This document shows positions 7,683 through 15,302 of a DNA stretch of 26,685 nucleotides, one piece after another (the stretch's first letter is position 1; each line of letters opens with the position of its first letter). The notes beneath the pieces were generated by a model. It was not told the DNA's origin. It worked only from the letters and a program-made list of their open reading frames with translations, and searched no databases. This stretch comes from an uncultured Selenomonadaceae bacterium. GTDB taxonomy: Bacteria; Bacillota; Negativicutes; Selenomonadales; Selenomonadaceae. The stretch is taken from the NCBI GenBank assembly GCA_905233325.1, contig CAJODU010000034.1, forward strand, positions 1 through 26,685, in the 5' to 3' direction. The translations under genes and the position numbers were made by a program.

Positions 7683-8399
7683 ATGGAAATTACTTACCTG
7701 CTCAACAGCGGATTTTTGATTCGCGATGACAGGACTCTCTTAATATTTGATGATTTTGAAGACCCTGCAAAAGCTGTAGATCGTATCGTCGATGAAGGCA
7801 ACTTTGACAATCTGTACATCTTTGTCAGTCATGCTCATTTTGACCACTTCGGCACCCACATCAGAGCTTATGCAGGGCAGACCACACGCTACATTTTCAG
7901 TTATGATCTTAAACGCACCAAGCGGATTAGGATATTCCCGCAGGAAAACATCACTCTGTTGAGGCGTTACAGTGAGTGGCAGGACGAAAATATTCAAGTT
8001 CGGACGTATGATTCTACTGATGTTGGCGTCTCCTTCTTCGTTGAGACCAAAAGCGGCAAAAAAATCTTCCATGCCGGTGACTTCAACTGGTGGAACTGGG
8101 AAAATGATACTCTTGAAAACAGGGTGATGATGGAGAAAATATTCAAAAAGCAGCTCAAGCATATGGAGAATATTGAAGTAGACGTCGCCTTCTTTCCCGT
8201 TGACGGCAGACTCGGCAACTCCCAAGAAATGGGGGCAAAGGCTTTCCTTCAAAAGACCAAAACGCAATACTTGATAGCCATGCATCGCGTCGGCTATCCT
8301 AAATGGCAGCCCTCAGATACATTCTTCGAGAAAACAACTCCAATTCCCGTTTGGGCACCAACCAAATCCGGTGAATCAATAACAATTCCCAATAACTAA
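7683..8399 (+). CDS. MBL-fold metal-dependent hydrolase
   Basis: A 238-residue metallo-beta-lactamase-fold protein of the UlaG/YtnP-like COG2220 type. The metal-binding HxHxDH motif is visible as SHAHFDHFG (around residue 50), followed by the HAGDFNWWNW ligand strand, FPVDGRLG and a C-terminal AMHRVG histidine, so the metal site looks complete. A GGAGG ribosome site lies ten bases before the ATG. It ends 12 bases before greA, which suggests co-transcription. The physiological substrate cannot be told from sequence. Confidence 0.85.
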   Translation: MEITYLLNSGFLIRDDRTLLIFDDFEDPAKAVDRIVDEGNFDNLYIFVSHAHFDHFGTHIRAYAGQTTRYIFSYDLKRTKRIRIFPQENITLLRRYSEWQDENIQVRTYDSTDVGVSFFVETKSGKKIFHAGDFNWWNWENDTLENRVMMEKIFKKQLKHMENIEVDVAFFPVDGRLGNSQEMGAKAFLQKTKTQYLIAMHRVGYPKWQPSDTFFEKTTPIPVWAPTKSGESITIPNN

Positions 8400-8411
8400 G
8401 AGGTGTTTAAT

Positions 8412-9227
8412 ATGGCAGAAAAGCGCACAATGCTCACTCAAGACGGTTATGACAAACTCGTCAAGAAGCTGGATCATCTGAAAAGTGTCCGCAGAATAGA
8501 GATCGCCAACAGGCTCAAGGCGGCCATTGCTCTCGGTGATCTCAGTGAAAACTCCGAATATGAGGACGCCAAGAACGAACAGGCCTTCCTTGAGGGTGAG
8601 ATATTCGATCTTGAGAATCAGATTGCCAACAGTCAGATAATCCAAAACAAAACCGGCACGGACAGCGTGGAGATCGGCAGCACCGTTATTATCCACGAGG
8701 TTGAAGAGGCAATCGATAAAACCTATGGACGTGTCAGCAACATTTACAAGCTCGTTGACGGCAAGCCTGTCGAGATTGAAGACAATGAGAGCGATATTTA
8801 CAAAATCGTTGAGAATGAATCCATTGATGTCAATGATGACGACAAGGCTTACAAGCTGGTCAACATCACCATTGAGGATATGACTGACAAGCCAATCACC
8901 GCCACCGAGAATCTCTACCGTTCTATTGAGGGAGCTCTTGTTCAGCTCGCTAACACCGATGAAGAAGGCAAAATATACAAAGTTGCTGAAGGTACGGCTG
9001 AAGAGCTTTACGGCAAGGTTGAGCAACTCTACAAAGTCTACAAAGTTGTTGACGAGGACGAAAAATACATGATCGTCGGTTCCACTGAGAGCAACCCTGA
9101 TGACTTCAAAATCTCCGATGAGTCCCCGCTTGGTGCCGCTCTCATGGGCAAGAAGGCAGGAAATATCGCCGAAGTCCACGCCCCCGTCGGTATCATTCTG
9201 TATGAGATCGTCAAGATTGAAGCCTAA
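8412..9227 (+). CDS. greA: Transcription elongation factor GreA with a large repeat insertion
   Basis: GreA rescues backtracked RNA polymerase by stimulating transcript cleavage. The N-terminal coiled coil is typical and contains the acidic tip LGDLSENSEYEDAK (41-54). The C-terminal FKBP-like domain is recognisable as SVEIGSTVIIHEVE (85-98) and then KYMIVGSTESNP, SPLGAALMGKKAGN and ILYEIVKIE. The two parts are separated by about 120 extra residues (about 98-218; bases 8703-9065), making the protein 271 aa against the usual ~158. The insertion holds about six degenerate repeats starting (I/L/A)Y(K/R)(L/I/V), spaced 17-22 residues and rich in Asp/Glu. The ATG at 8412 has an AGAGGTG ribosome site; an in-frame GTG at 8403 lies inside that site. 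Followed by lysS, a common Firmicutes pairing. The frame is intact, so function is probably retained. Confidence 0.93.
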   Translation: MAEKRTMLTQDGYDKLVKKLDHLKSVRRIEIANRLKAAIALGDLSENSEYEDAKNEQAFLEGEIFDLENQIANSQIIQNKTGTDSVEIGSTVIIHEVEEAIDKTYGRVSNIYKLVDGKPVEIEDNESDIYKIVENESIDVNDDDKAYKLVNITIEDMTDKPITATENLYRSIEGALVQLANTDEEGKIYKVAEGTAEELYGKVEQLYKVYKVVDEDEKYMIVGSTESNPDDFKISDESPLGAALMGKKAGNIAEVHAPVGIILYEIVKIEA

Positions 9228-9310
9228 CATCATAAACGAAGACTAACGATGAGCGAGAAATTTTACATTGCAAGCTGTGTCTTTACTGTTTAATTGAAAG
9301 AGGTTTATAT

Positions 9311-10813
9311 ATGGCAAATAATCAAAATCTTAATCAAAATCAGCCGCCGGTTGATGAGAATGAACTTATTAAAGTTCGCCATGACAAGATGTCCGCCTTC
9401 CGTGACAAGGGTGTGGAGCCTTTCGGTCACGCTTATGAGGTTACTCACCACGCTGAAGATGTCCGCCGCGAGTATGGAGAACTTGAGGGCGAAAATGAGG
9501 GCGGTGAGGTCAAAATTGCCGGTCGTCTTATGGCTATCCGCGGACACGGCAAGGCGAGCTTTGCCGTCCTTAACGACCGCACCGGCAATATTCAAATCTA
9601 TTTTAAACTTGATGTTCTCGGTGAGGAGAAGTACAGTCAATTCAAGCTCCTGGACATTGGCGACATTATCGGTCTCAAGGGCAAACCTTTCAAGACCAAG
9701 CGCGGTGAGCTGACTGTCAAGATTGATGATTTTGAACTTTTGAGCAAGTCCCTCCGCCCTCTGCCGGAGAAATTCCACGGACTCAAAGACGTTGAAATTC
9801 GCTATCGTCAGCGTTATCTCGACTTGATAGTCAATCCCGAAGTCCGCGACACTTTCATCAAGCGCACTAAAGTCATACAGACAATCCGCAAATACCTTGA
9901 TGATCGCGGTTTTCTTGAGGTTGAAACGCCGGTACTTTCGACTATTGCCGGCGGTGCAGCGGCAAGACCTTTCATAACTCACCACAATGCCCTTGACACC
10001 GACCTCTACCTCAGAATCGCCACAGAACTCAACCTCAAGCGTCTCATTGTCGGCGGTTATGAGAGAGTTTACGAATTGGGCAGGGTTTTCAGAAACGAGG
10101 GAATGGATCAACGCCACAATCCTGAGTTCACCACAGTCTACCAGGCTTATGGTGACTACCGCGATGTGATGGACATTACCCACGGTATTGCCGTTGAATG
10201 TGCTAAAGCTGTCTGCGGCACGACGAAAATAACCTATCAGGGTGTTGAGATTGACCTTGCAGAGGCACCGCGAATCAGCATGAACGATGCCGTCAAGAAC
10301 GCCACCGGCAAGGATTTCCTCTCCTGCGAGACTGTCGAAGAGGCAAGGGCAATGGCTAAGGAGATTGGTGTTGAATACGAGGAGCGTCACGGGATTGGCG
10401 GTATCCTCAATGCAGCGTTTGAGGCTAAGGTTGAGGACAGTCTGATTCAGCCTATCTTCATCACCGGCCACCCGACAGAAATATCACCGCTTGCAAAGAG
10501 AAATGCCGATGATCCCAGAATCACCGACAGATTTGAATATTTTGTCTTCGGTCGTGAGCTTGCCAACGGTTTCACTGAATTGAATGATCCCATTGATCAG
10601 AAGGGCAGATTTGAAGATCAGCTCAAACAGCGTGAGGCCGGCGATGAAGAGGCTCACGTCATGGACAACGACTTCATTCGTGCACTTGAATACGGTATGC
10701 CTCCGACGGGCGGACTTGGTATTGGTATTGACAGACTGGTAATGATTTTGACTGATGCTCCGTCAATCCGTGATGTGCTCCTCTTCCCGACAATGAAAGT
10801 CATCAACGAATAG
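9311..10813 (+). CDS. lysS: Lysyl-tRNA synthetase, class II
   Basis: A 500-residue class II lysyl-tRNA synthetase that charges tRNA(Lys). It has an N-terminal OB-fold anticodon-binding domain (KIAGRLMAIRGHGKASFAVL), motif 1 (FLEVETPVLSTIAGG), motif 2 (GRVFRNEGMDQRHNPEF) and motif 3 (GLGIGIDRLVMILTD). Length is normal. An AAGAGG ribosome site precedes the ATG. It lies 83 bases after greA with no terminator between, so it is probably in the same transcription unit. It converges on the AraC-type gene with only 10 bases between the stop codons. Confidence 0.97.
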   Translation: MANNQNLNQNQPPVDENELIKVRHDKMSAFRDKGVEPFGHAYEVTHHAEDVRREYGELEGENEGGEVKIAGRLMAIRGHGKASFAVLNDRTGNIQIYFKLDVLGEEKYSQFKLLDIGDIIGLKGKPFKTKRGELTVKIDDFELLSKSLRPLPEKFHGLKDVEIRYRQRYLDLIVNPEVRDTFIKRTKVIQTIRKYLDDRGFLEVETPVLSTIAGGAAARPFITHHNALDTDLYLRIATELNLKRLIVGGYERVYELGRVFRNEGMDQRHNPEFTTVYQAYGDYRDVMDITHGIAVECAKAVCGTTKITYQGVEIDLAEAPRISMNDAVKNATGKDFLSCETVEEARAMAKEIGVEYEERHGIGGILNAAFEAKVEDSLIQPIFITGHPTEISPLAKRNADDPRITDRFEYFVFGRELANGFTELNDPIDQKGRFEDQLKQREAGDEEAHVMDNDFIRALEYGMPPTGGLGIGIDRLVMILTDAPSIRDVLLFPTMKVINE

Positions 10814-10823
10814 AATAACTGAA

Positions 10824-11765
10824 TCAATCTAAATCTTCGTCAGCGTTCATTAATGAGTATTTAGACTTGTACTTGGACAGTTCCGCCGTTCTATAGTTCG
10901 TCGGTGTCTCTCCGAAGGCCTGTTTGAAGGATTTTGCGAAGTAACTCATATCCAAGAATCCACATTGAGCGGCTATGTCTGATATTTGCTGATTGGTTGA
11001 GCGAATCAATTCTGCTGCTCTGATTAATCTGTAGTCCTTGAGGAATTGGATTGGTGACAGTCCCGTTGAGCGTTTGAAACACCTCAAGCACTCGCCGTCA
11101 CTCAATGCCGCCACCGCTGCTATCTGCTTGATTGTCAATTCATCGGTGAAGTGACTTTCCATGAAGGTGATCATTTGCTTTGTCCGCTCCATGTCGCGCA
11201 GTTCCTTAGGCGTCGGTGCATAAGGCTTGCCGGTCTGCCCCTCGGAGAGCAGAAAGATCACCTTTGACAGCAGCTCTCGGACTTTGAACTCATAACCCGC
11301 AGCCTCTTCAGCCTCAGCTTGCCATGCTGACTGAATGAGGCTTATTATTTGACTGTCCTCTGTCTGCATGGAATCGAAGGAAATGAACTGCCGCTCCTCA
11401 TTCTCCATCAGCGGCTTGAGATACTTCTGCCAGTATATGCTGTGTCGCCCACCGATCAGCTTGGGGTGGAATACGATTGAATGTATTATTCCGTCTCGTG
11501 AATCCAGACGGCAAATGGTGTGGGGTACATTGGAATTTATGAAACAGCCGTCACCGACGGTGAGAGTTTTCTCAATGCTGCCGACACCAACGCGGACAAC
11601 GCCTTTAGTCACATAAATCAATTCAAATTCCTCATGCCAATGCCAAATCACCAAAACATTGCTCATATCGTTAAAGTAAGTTGCAATCGGATAGGCAAGG
11701 GTGCCGTGGTGTCGAATCTCGTGTCCTTCGCTGTCAACACTTATCTCATTAGTAATCTTGTACAT
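10824..11765 (-). CDS. AraC-family transcriptional regulator with N-terminal cupin sensor
   Basis: A 313-residue regulator. The N-terminal half is a cupin-type ligand domain (WHWHEEFELIYVTKG, then VGDGCFINSNVPHT). The C-terminal ~100 residues carry the two helix-turn-helix motifs of the AraC family (LTIKQIAAVAALSDGECLRCFK and ISDIAAQCGFLDMSYFAKSFK, then GETPTNYR). It is divergent from the VOC-family gene, a plausible target. A GAGGCGGG ribosome site precedes the ATG. The inducer is unknown. Confidence 0.92.
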   Translation of the reverse strand: MYKITNEISVDSEGHEIRHHGTLAYPIATYFNDMSNVLVIWHWHEEFELIYVTKGVVRVGVGSIEKTLTVGDGCFINSNVPHTICRLDSRDGIIHSIVFHPKLIGGRHSIYWQKYLKPLMENEERQFISFDSMQTEDSQIISLIQSAWQAEAEEAAGYEFKVRELLSKVIFLLSEGQTGKPYAPTPKELRDMERTKQMITFMESHFTDELTIKQIAAVAALSDGECLRCFKRSTGLSPIQFLKDYRLIRAAELIRSTNQQISDIAAQCGFLDMSYFAKSFKQAFGETPTNYRTAELSKYKSKYSLMNADEDLD

Positions 11766-11841
11766 CTAACCCGCCTCAAGTCATTTTTATCATATCATTT
11801 TGTCAATCTTGTTATAACCTTCGCTCAAAGTTTATGCTACT

Positions 11842-11870
11842 ATTTTATCAAAATTAAGGACTTGTTGCAA
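11842..11870 (-). promoter_or_regulatory. Promoter of the AraC-type gene, in the divergent intergenic region
   Basis: Minus strand TTGCAA (11870-11865), a 17-base spacer and TAAAAT (11847-11842). On the plus strand a TGC-TACTAT extended -10 (11835-11843) without a clear -35 overlaps it and could serve the VOC gene, which would fit activation or repression by the AraC protein. Confidence 0.5.
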
Positions 11871-11903
11871 ATATTTTGAAAATTTTTTGAGAGGGTGATT
11901 TAA

Positions 11904-12299
11904 ATGAGGATCGAACATGTTGCAATGTACGTCAACGATATGGAGAGGGCAAGAGACTTTTTTGTCAAATACTTCAACGCCGACGCCAGCGAGAAGTACC
12001 ACAACTTCAAGAGCGGCTTCAGTTCCTACTTCCTGACTTTTGACGATGGAGCAAGGCTTGAGATCATGAAACGCCCTACGATGGAGGATAACCCCAAAGG
12101 CACCTACCGCACCGGCTACCATCACATTGCCATTGAGGTCGGCGACAGAAAAGACGTTGACGACATGACCAAGAGAATGAAAGAGGACGGCTACAACATT
12201 CTCAACGGTGCAAGGACAACCGGCGACGGCTACTATGAAAGTGTTGTCGCTGATGAGGAAGGCAACGAGATTGAACTTTTTGCCAAGATTATGGGATAG
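11904..12299 (+). CDS. VOC-family (glyoxalase/bleomycin-resistance fold) protein
   Basis: A 131-residue protein with the vicinal-oxygen-chelate fold: it opens with MRIEHVAMYVNDMERARDFF, has GYHHIAIEVGD near the middle and ends in DEEGNEIELFAKIMG. These correspond to the paired beta-alpha-beta modules and the usual metal ligands (H5, H74 region, E127 region). Family members include lactoylglutathione lyase-like enzymes, dioxygenases and drug-binding proteins; the substrate cannot be assigned. A GAGAGGGTG ribosome site precedes the ATG. Divergent from the AraC-type regulator, and followed by a clear terminator. Confidence 0.85.
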   Translation: MRIEHVAMYVNDMERARDFFVKYFNADASEKYHNFKSGFSSYFLTFDDGARLEIMKRPTMEDNPKGTYRTGYHHIAIEVGDRKDVDDMTKRMKEDGYNILNGARTTGDGYYESVVADEEGNEIELFAKIMG

Positions 12300-12350
12300 T
12301 TGAATATCAGTCAGTGGAGCAGCTTTGTAAATATCTTAAATAAAAAATAT

Positions 12351-12376
12351 AATCTGCCTATTGGGCGGATTTTTTT
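12351..12376 (+). terminator. Rho-independent terminator after the VOC gene
   Basis: An 8-bp stem (12351-12358 with 12364-12371, one G-U pair) with a 5-base loop is followed by a run of T residues to 12376. It separates the housekeeping side from the flagellar gene block. Confidence 0.85.
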
Positions 12377-12381
12377 GTTGA

Positions 12382-12410
12382 TTGACATAAAAGCAAAATT
12401 GGCGTAAAAT
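12382..12410 (+). promoter_or_regulatory. Sigma-A promoter for the first yvyF-type gene
   Basis: An exact TTGACA (12382-12387), a 17-base spacer and TAAAAT (12405-12410), starting six bases after the preceding terminator. It would drive the YvyF-like gene and the GspF-like gene behind it. Confidence 0.8.
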
Positions 12411-12471
12411 AAAGACATTAACATTAAACGTGAGTGGATTTGGAATTTGTTTTGATTTTGAGGTGAGCACG

Positions 12472-13002
12472 ATGGCATTGAATATTCCAAAGAAATTGAA
12501 AAATTGTGCAGCTTGCGGCAAGATGTTTGTATCAAACAGAGGTGAAAAACTTTGCAGAGAGTGCATAATTAAAGAAGAGGAAAAAGAAAGAGAAATATTA
12601 GATTATGTTCGCGAAAATCAGGGTTGTTCCATATCTGAAGTTATGGAAGAGTTTGGTGTTACTGAGAAATTTGTAAAAAACATGATCAACAAAGGACTTT
12701 TTGCAAATGTTGATAGAGGTGATATGTTTTACCCTTGCCAATCTTGTGGTAAACCTATAAAAAACGGTACATACTGCAGCGATTGTCTTAGCAAATTAAG
12801 AACTGAAACCAAAAAGATGGCAGATCAGATGGCGATAAAAATGGGTATAAGCAATAAACCTATGTCACAAATGTCAACTATTGAGAGATTAAATGCTCAA
12901 GCAGAAAAAGAGCTGGAAGTTGAAAAAAGCAGAAATAAAAGACGCGGCACCTATGAAACGATTATCAACAAAAGAGAAAACAGAACCATCGGGAAAAAAT
13001 GA
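12472..13002 (+). CDS. YvyF/TIGR03826-type flagellar-region zinc-ribbon protein (copy 1)
   Basis: A 176-residue protein with the layout of YvyF, found at the head of Firmicutes late-flagellar loci. It has an N-terminal zinc ribbon (C12, C15, C28, C31), a central helix-turn-helix-like segment (SISEVMEEFGVTEKFVKNMI, about 53-72), a second CxxC...CxxC site (C89, C92, C102, C105) and a basic C-terminal extension of about 65 residues that the second copy lacks. The ATG at 12472 has a GAGGTGAG ribosome site; an upstream in-frame start at 12430 would add 14 residues without such a site. Thought to regulate or assist flagellar gene expression, but the role is not established. The gene is AT-rich compared with the housekeeping genes to its left. 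Confidence 0.8.
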   Translation: MALNIPKKLKNCAACGKMFVSNRGEKLCRECIIKEEEKEREILDYVRENQGCSISEVMEEFGVTEKFVKNMINKGLFANVDRGDMFYPCQSCGKPIKNGTYCSDCLSKLRTETKKMADQMAIKMGISNKPMSQMSTIERLNAQAEKELEVEKSRNKRRGTYETIINKRENRTIGKK

Positions 13003-13030
13003 TTTATTTCTCGATTAATACAGGGTGATG

Positions 13031-14227
13031 ATGACAATAAAAAAATATCGTTATGGTGCCTATGATCGAGCTAAAACCTTTCAAGAAGGTGAATTGAGTG
13101 CCGAAAACGAAAGAGAGGCTTATATAATACTTCAGAATCAAGGCTTGATTGCAGTTGATCTGAAAGAGTCAAAAACACGAATCTCAGACAAATTTGCCGA
13201 ATATCTCGAAAAATTCAGCGTCGGTGAAAAGTGGATACATTTATTCTTTAGACAGCTTGCAACCACCCTTGATGTTATGAATCTGAAGGACGCATTGAAT
13301 CTCTTTTTGCTCTCAACCAAAGACAAGGCTCAAAAGGGTATCATACAATCCATGCTGGAGGATATAGAACTCGGCAAAAGCCTGGCTGAGGCTATGGAAA
13401 AACATAAATCTATATTCTCTTACAATATCATACAAATGATGTTGATTGCACAACGCAGCGGACGTATGCAGGAAATATCCGACAAACTTGCCGAGCGTCT
13501 TGAGAAAAACTACAAGGCACGCAAAAAATTGCAGTCTGCACTTTACTACCCGCTCTTTGTTTTGGTCGTTGCAATAATATCAATGACAATCATAATAAAT
13601 GTCGTCCTGCCGACTTTTGCAGGTTTCTTTGAGAGTCAAGGCACATCTTTGCCGCTGCTGACTCAAATATTTATGTCTACGGCAGTATTCATCTCCGAAA
13701 ATATTTTTATAATTATTACTTTGTTGCTCGTGGTGATTGTCGGCTGTATGTGGATTTATAAAACTTCTGCGACTGTAAGGCTGTCTGTGGACAAGTTTAT
13801 ATTAAAAATGCCGTTCATAGGCAGATTGATAAGTCAGCGTGAATGGATGAATGCCTTTGGCTCGTTATCATTCCTGATTGAAAGCGGTGTCCAGATAGAC
13901 GAGGCAATAGATATGGCGGCAAGGTCTACTTCAAATCAGTACATTCGAGCAATTTGGCTTGAAGTCAAGCAAGAGGTGGAGCACGGCGGTCAAATTCACA
14001 GTGAAATATTTCCGCCCGAATATCAAGGACTGATCACTACAGGAGAGGCAAGCGGCACTTTGCCTGATATGTTGAGACGCTGCGAAAAAATGAGCGAATT
14101 TGAAGTAGAGGAACTATCAAGTCAAATTCCGGTTAAAGCTGAAATTTTTGGCACGTTGTTCGTGGGTATAATAGTGGCGTTGATAGTATTTTCTGTCATA
14201 CTGCCTGTATTGAGTATCAATGTTTGA
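13031..14227 (+). CDS. PilC/GspF-type inner-membrane platform protein (orphan)
   Basis: A protein of about 399 residues with two type II secretion F domains (about 70-190 and 272-392), three long hydrophobic segments (about 170-195, 220-245, 370-395) and the characteristic LMIAQRSG-like and LITTGEASGTLPDML motifs. In type IV pilus, type II secretion and competence machines this protein is the inner-membrane platform that couples the ATPase to pilin assembly. Here there is no PilB/GspE ATPase, pilin or prepilin peptidase nearby; it sits between two YvyF-type genes. Three possible starts (GTG 13025, ATG 13028, ATG 13031) follow AGGG; I use 13031 for the best spacing. Probably co-transcribed with the first yvyF-type gene, 28 bases upstream. 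Confidence 0.88.
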   Translation: MTIKKYRYGAYDRAKTFQEGELSAENEREAYIILQNQGLIAVDLKESKTRISDKFAEYLEKFSVGEKWIHLFFRQLATTLDVMNLKDALNLFLLSTKDKAQKGIIQSMLEDIELGKSLAEAMEKHKSIFSYNIIQMMLIAQRSGRMQEISDKLAERLEKNYKARKKLQSALYYPLFVLVVAIISMTIIINVVLPTFAGFFESQGTSLPLLTQIFMSTAVFISENIFIIITLLLVVIVGCMWIYKTSATVRLSVDKFILKMPFIGRLISQREWMNAFGSLSFLIESGVQIDEAIDMAARSTSNQYIRAIWLEVKQEVEHGGQIHSEIFPPEYQGLITTGEASGTLPDMLRRCEKMSEFEVEELSSQIPVKAEIFGTLFVGIIVALIVFSVILPVLSINV

Positions 14228-14264
14228 TTAATATTTCAAGATTTGACGATAACTAAATTGAATA

Positions 14265-14293
14265 TGGACATAAAAGATATTTTGTGATAAAAT
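14265..14293 (+). promoter_or_regulatory. Sigma-A promoter for the second yvyF-type gene
   Basis: TGGACA (14265-14270), a 17-base spacer and TAAAAT (14288-14293), in the 149-base gap after the GspF-type gene. The leader would be about 77 bases and contains the hairpin at 14331-14363. Confidence 0.65.
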
Positions 14294-14315
14294 CTAACAG
14301 AAAAAAGAAAACTTT

Positions 14316-14363
14316 AAGGAAGGAGAGCGGCTGTTTGTCAGGTAATACTATCTGATAGAACAG
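14316..14363 (+). promoter_or_regulatory. Leader with strong Shine-Dalgarno, mini-ORF and hairpin before the second yvyF-type gene
   Basis: A strong ribosome site (AAGGAAGGAGAG, 14316-14327) is about 50 bases from the yvyF-type ATG, far too distant to serve it directly, while the ATG itself has only a weak AGAG. In between lies a hairpin: CTGTT/AACAG outer arms (14331-14335, 14359-14363) and a 7-bp inner stem (14338-14344 with 14349-14355). The strong site is correctly spaced for a TTG at 14335 that opens a six-codon frame ending at 14355. Either a translated leader peptide or a hairpin that brings the strong site nearer the ATG would fit. Confidence 0.45.
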
Positions 14364-14376
14364 TCCACATAGAGCT

Positions 14377-14790
14377 ATGGCTGGAAAATTGAAGAATTGC
14401 CAAGTTTGTGGCAGAGTTTTTATGTCAACAGGAGGAAAAGTCTGCCCTGCATGTCTTGATAAACAAGCTGATGATGAAATGAAAGTCATCGAATATGTAC
14501 GCGATAATCCTAAATGCAAGGTATATGAAATTCTTGAGGCAACCGGCGTGGCTGAACCCATTGTCCGCCGTCTCATAGAAGAAGGCCGCTTTATTCAAGA
14601 GGGAATAAATTACAGTTATCCCTGCAAAAAGTGCGGCACATTAATAATGTCCGGCAGATTCTGTGAAAAGTGTATGTCAGAAATGCAGGAAGAACTGCAA
14701 GGTGTACATGCAAAGATAGCAGAGCAAAGAGAAGCCGACAGAGGTCATGGAATGTATTCTAAGGATCTGAAGAAACCGGCTACTAAATAA
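14377..14790 (+). CDS. YvyF/TIGR03826-type flagellar-region zinc-ribbon protein (copy 2)
   Basis: A 137-residue paralogue of the gene at 12472 with the same plan: an N-terminal zinc ribbon (C8, C11, C23, C26), a helix-turn-helix-like segment (YEILEATGVAEPIVRRLIEE, about 50-69) and a second CxxC...CxxC site (C83, C86, C96, C99). It ends soon after the second site, matching the usual YvyF length. It directly precedes flgM, the classical yvyF position, so this is probably the original copy and the longer one the derived copy. Start context is weak (see the leader entry). Confidence 0.82.
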   Translation: MAGKLKNCQVCGRVFMSTGGKVCPACLDKQADDEMKVIEYVRDNPKCKVYEILEATGVAEPIVRRLIEEGRFIQEGINYSYPCKKCGTLIMSGRFCEKCMSEMQEELQGVHAKIAEQREADRGHGMYSKDLKKPATK

Positions 14791-14883
14791 AGAATGATTT
14801 TGAAGCCGTCATGTATGTTTATATGATTAAGGCAGAAAAATGAAGAAAATCAAAGAAATTGAAAGAAAATGAGAGATTTTCAC

Positions 14884-14917
14884 AAAAGGCAGGAATTAAA
14901 GCACCTGCTTTTTTTTT
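14884..14917 (+). terminator. Rho-independent terminator between the yvyF-type gene and flgM
   Basis: A stem of 14888-14893 with 14904-14909 (GC-rich core GCAGG/CCTGC, extended by A-T pairs) and a 10-base loop is followed by nine T residues (14909-14917). It separates early yvyF-type transcription from the flgM operon, and the downstream promoter elements lie inside it. Confidence 0.75.
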
Positions 14918-14923
14918 CGATAA
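14897..14923 (+). promoter_or_regulatory. Sigma-28-like promoter for flgM-flgN-flgN-flgK-flgL
   Basis: TAAA (14897-14900), exactly 15 bases, then TTCGATAA (14916-14923), which matches the sigma-28 (FliA/SigD) -10 GCCGATAA at 6 of 8 positions. No good sigma-A promoter is evident in this 213-base gap. The -35 lies in the loop and the spacer covers the 3' arm and T tract of the terminator. FlgM control by its own target sigma factor is well known, which supports the call. Confidence 0.6.
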
Positions 14924-15003
14924 ATTGTATAGGACAGAATGGATAGCTGTCATGTAATCGCGGCAGGGAAAGCAGCAATAAATAAACGTAGGTGGTGAAA
15001 AAG

Positions 15004-15294
15004 ATGATTATTAACAACAATATAAATAATTTCTCCAATCTGTATACGGCAAATGCTGTGATTGCAACCAATCAGTCAAATGATGCAAGCCGCAACAAGA
15101 AAATAAAGAGCTTTAAAGATGAAATGATCATTTCCAAAGAGGCTCAATCATTTAAAGAGATGTTGGGCAAACTTCAAGGAGAAAGTGAAATTCGCCAGGA
15201 AAAAATCGACGAATACAGCCGTAAAATTGAAGATGGCAGCTATGATATAGCATCGGAAAACATTGCAGCCAGTATAATTTCAAATCACTTTTGA
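15004..15294 (+). CDS. flgM: Anti-sigma-28 factor FlgM
   Basis: A 96-residue protein whose C-terminal half has the FlgM sigma-28-binding pattern (IRQEKIDEYSRKIEDGSYDIASENIAASII, about residues 62-91). FlgM binds sigma-28 until the hook is complete and is then exported, releasing late flagellar transcription. The Asn-rich N terminus is variable and disordered-looking, as usual. The ATG at 15004 follows AGGTGG by 8 bases; upstream in-frame GTGs (14992, 14995) lie inside that site. First gene of the operon and next to flgN, the classical order. Confidence 0.9.
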   Translation: MIINNNINNFSNLYTANAVIATNQSNDASRNKKIKSFKDEMIISKEAQSFKEMLGKLQGESEIRQEKIDEYSRKIEDGSYDIASENIAASIISNHF

Positions 15295-15302
15295 GGTGCA
15301 TG

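Noticed and set aside
8376..9233. 285-codon open frame on the minus strand covering all of greA
   Set aside because: Shadow frame caused by codon bias; it tracks the greA frame exactly and shows no family similarity. It does not explain the GreA insertion, which is in frame with conserved flanks.
9249..9293. 14-codon mini-ORF between greA and lysS
   Set aside because: It has no ribosome site, and its composition is unremarkable.
9305..10471. Long open frame of 388 codons on the minus strand opposite lysS
   Set aside because: It is a shadow of lysS: no ribosome site, no recognisable domain, and lysS is certain on the plus strand.
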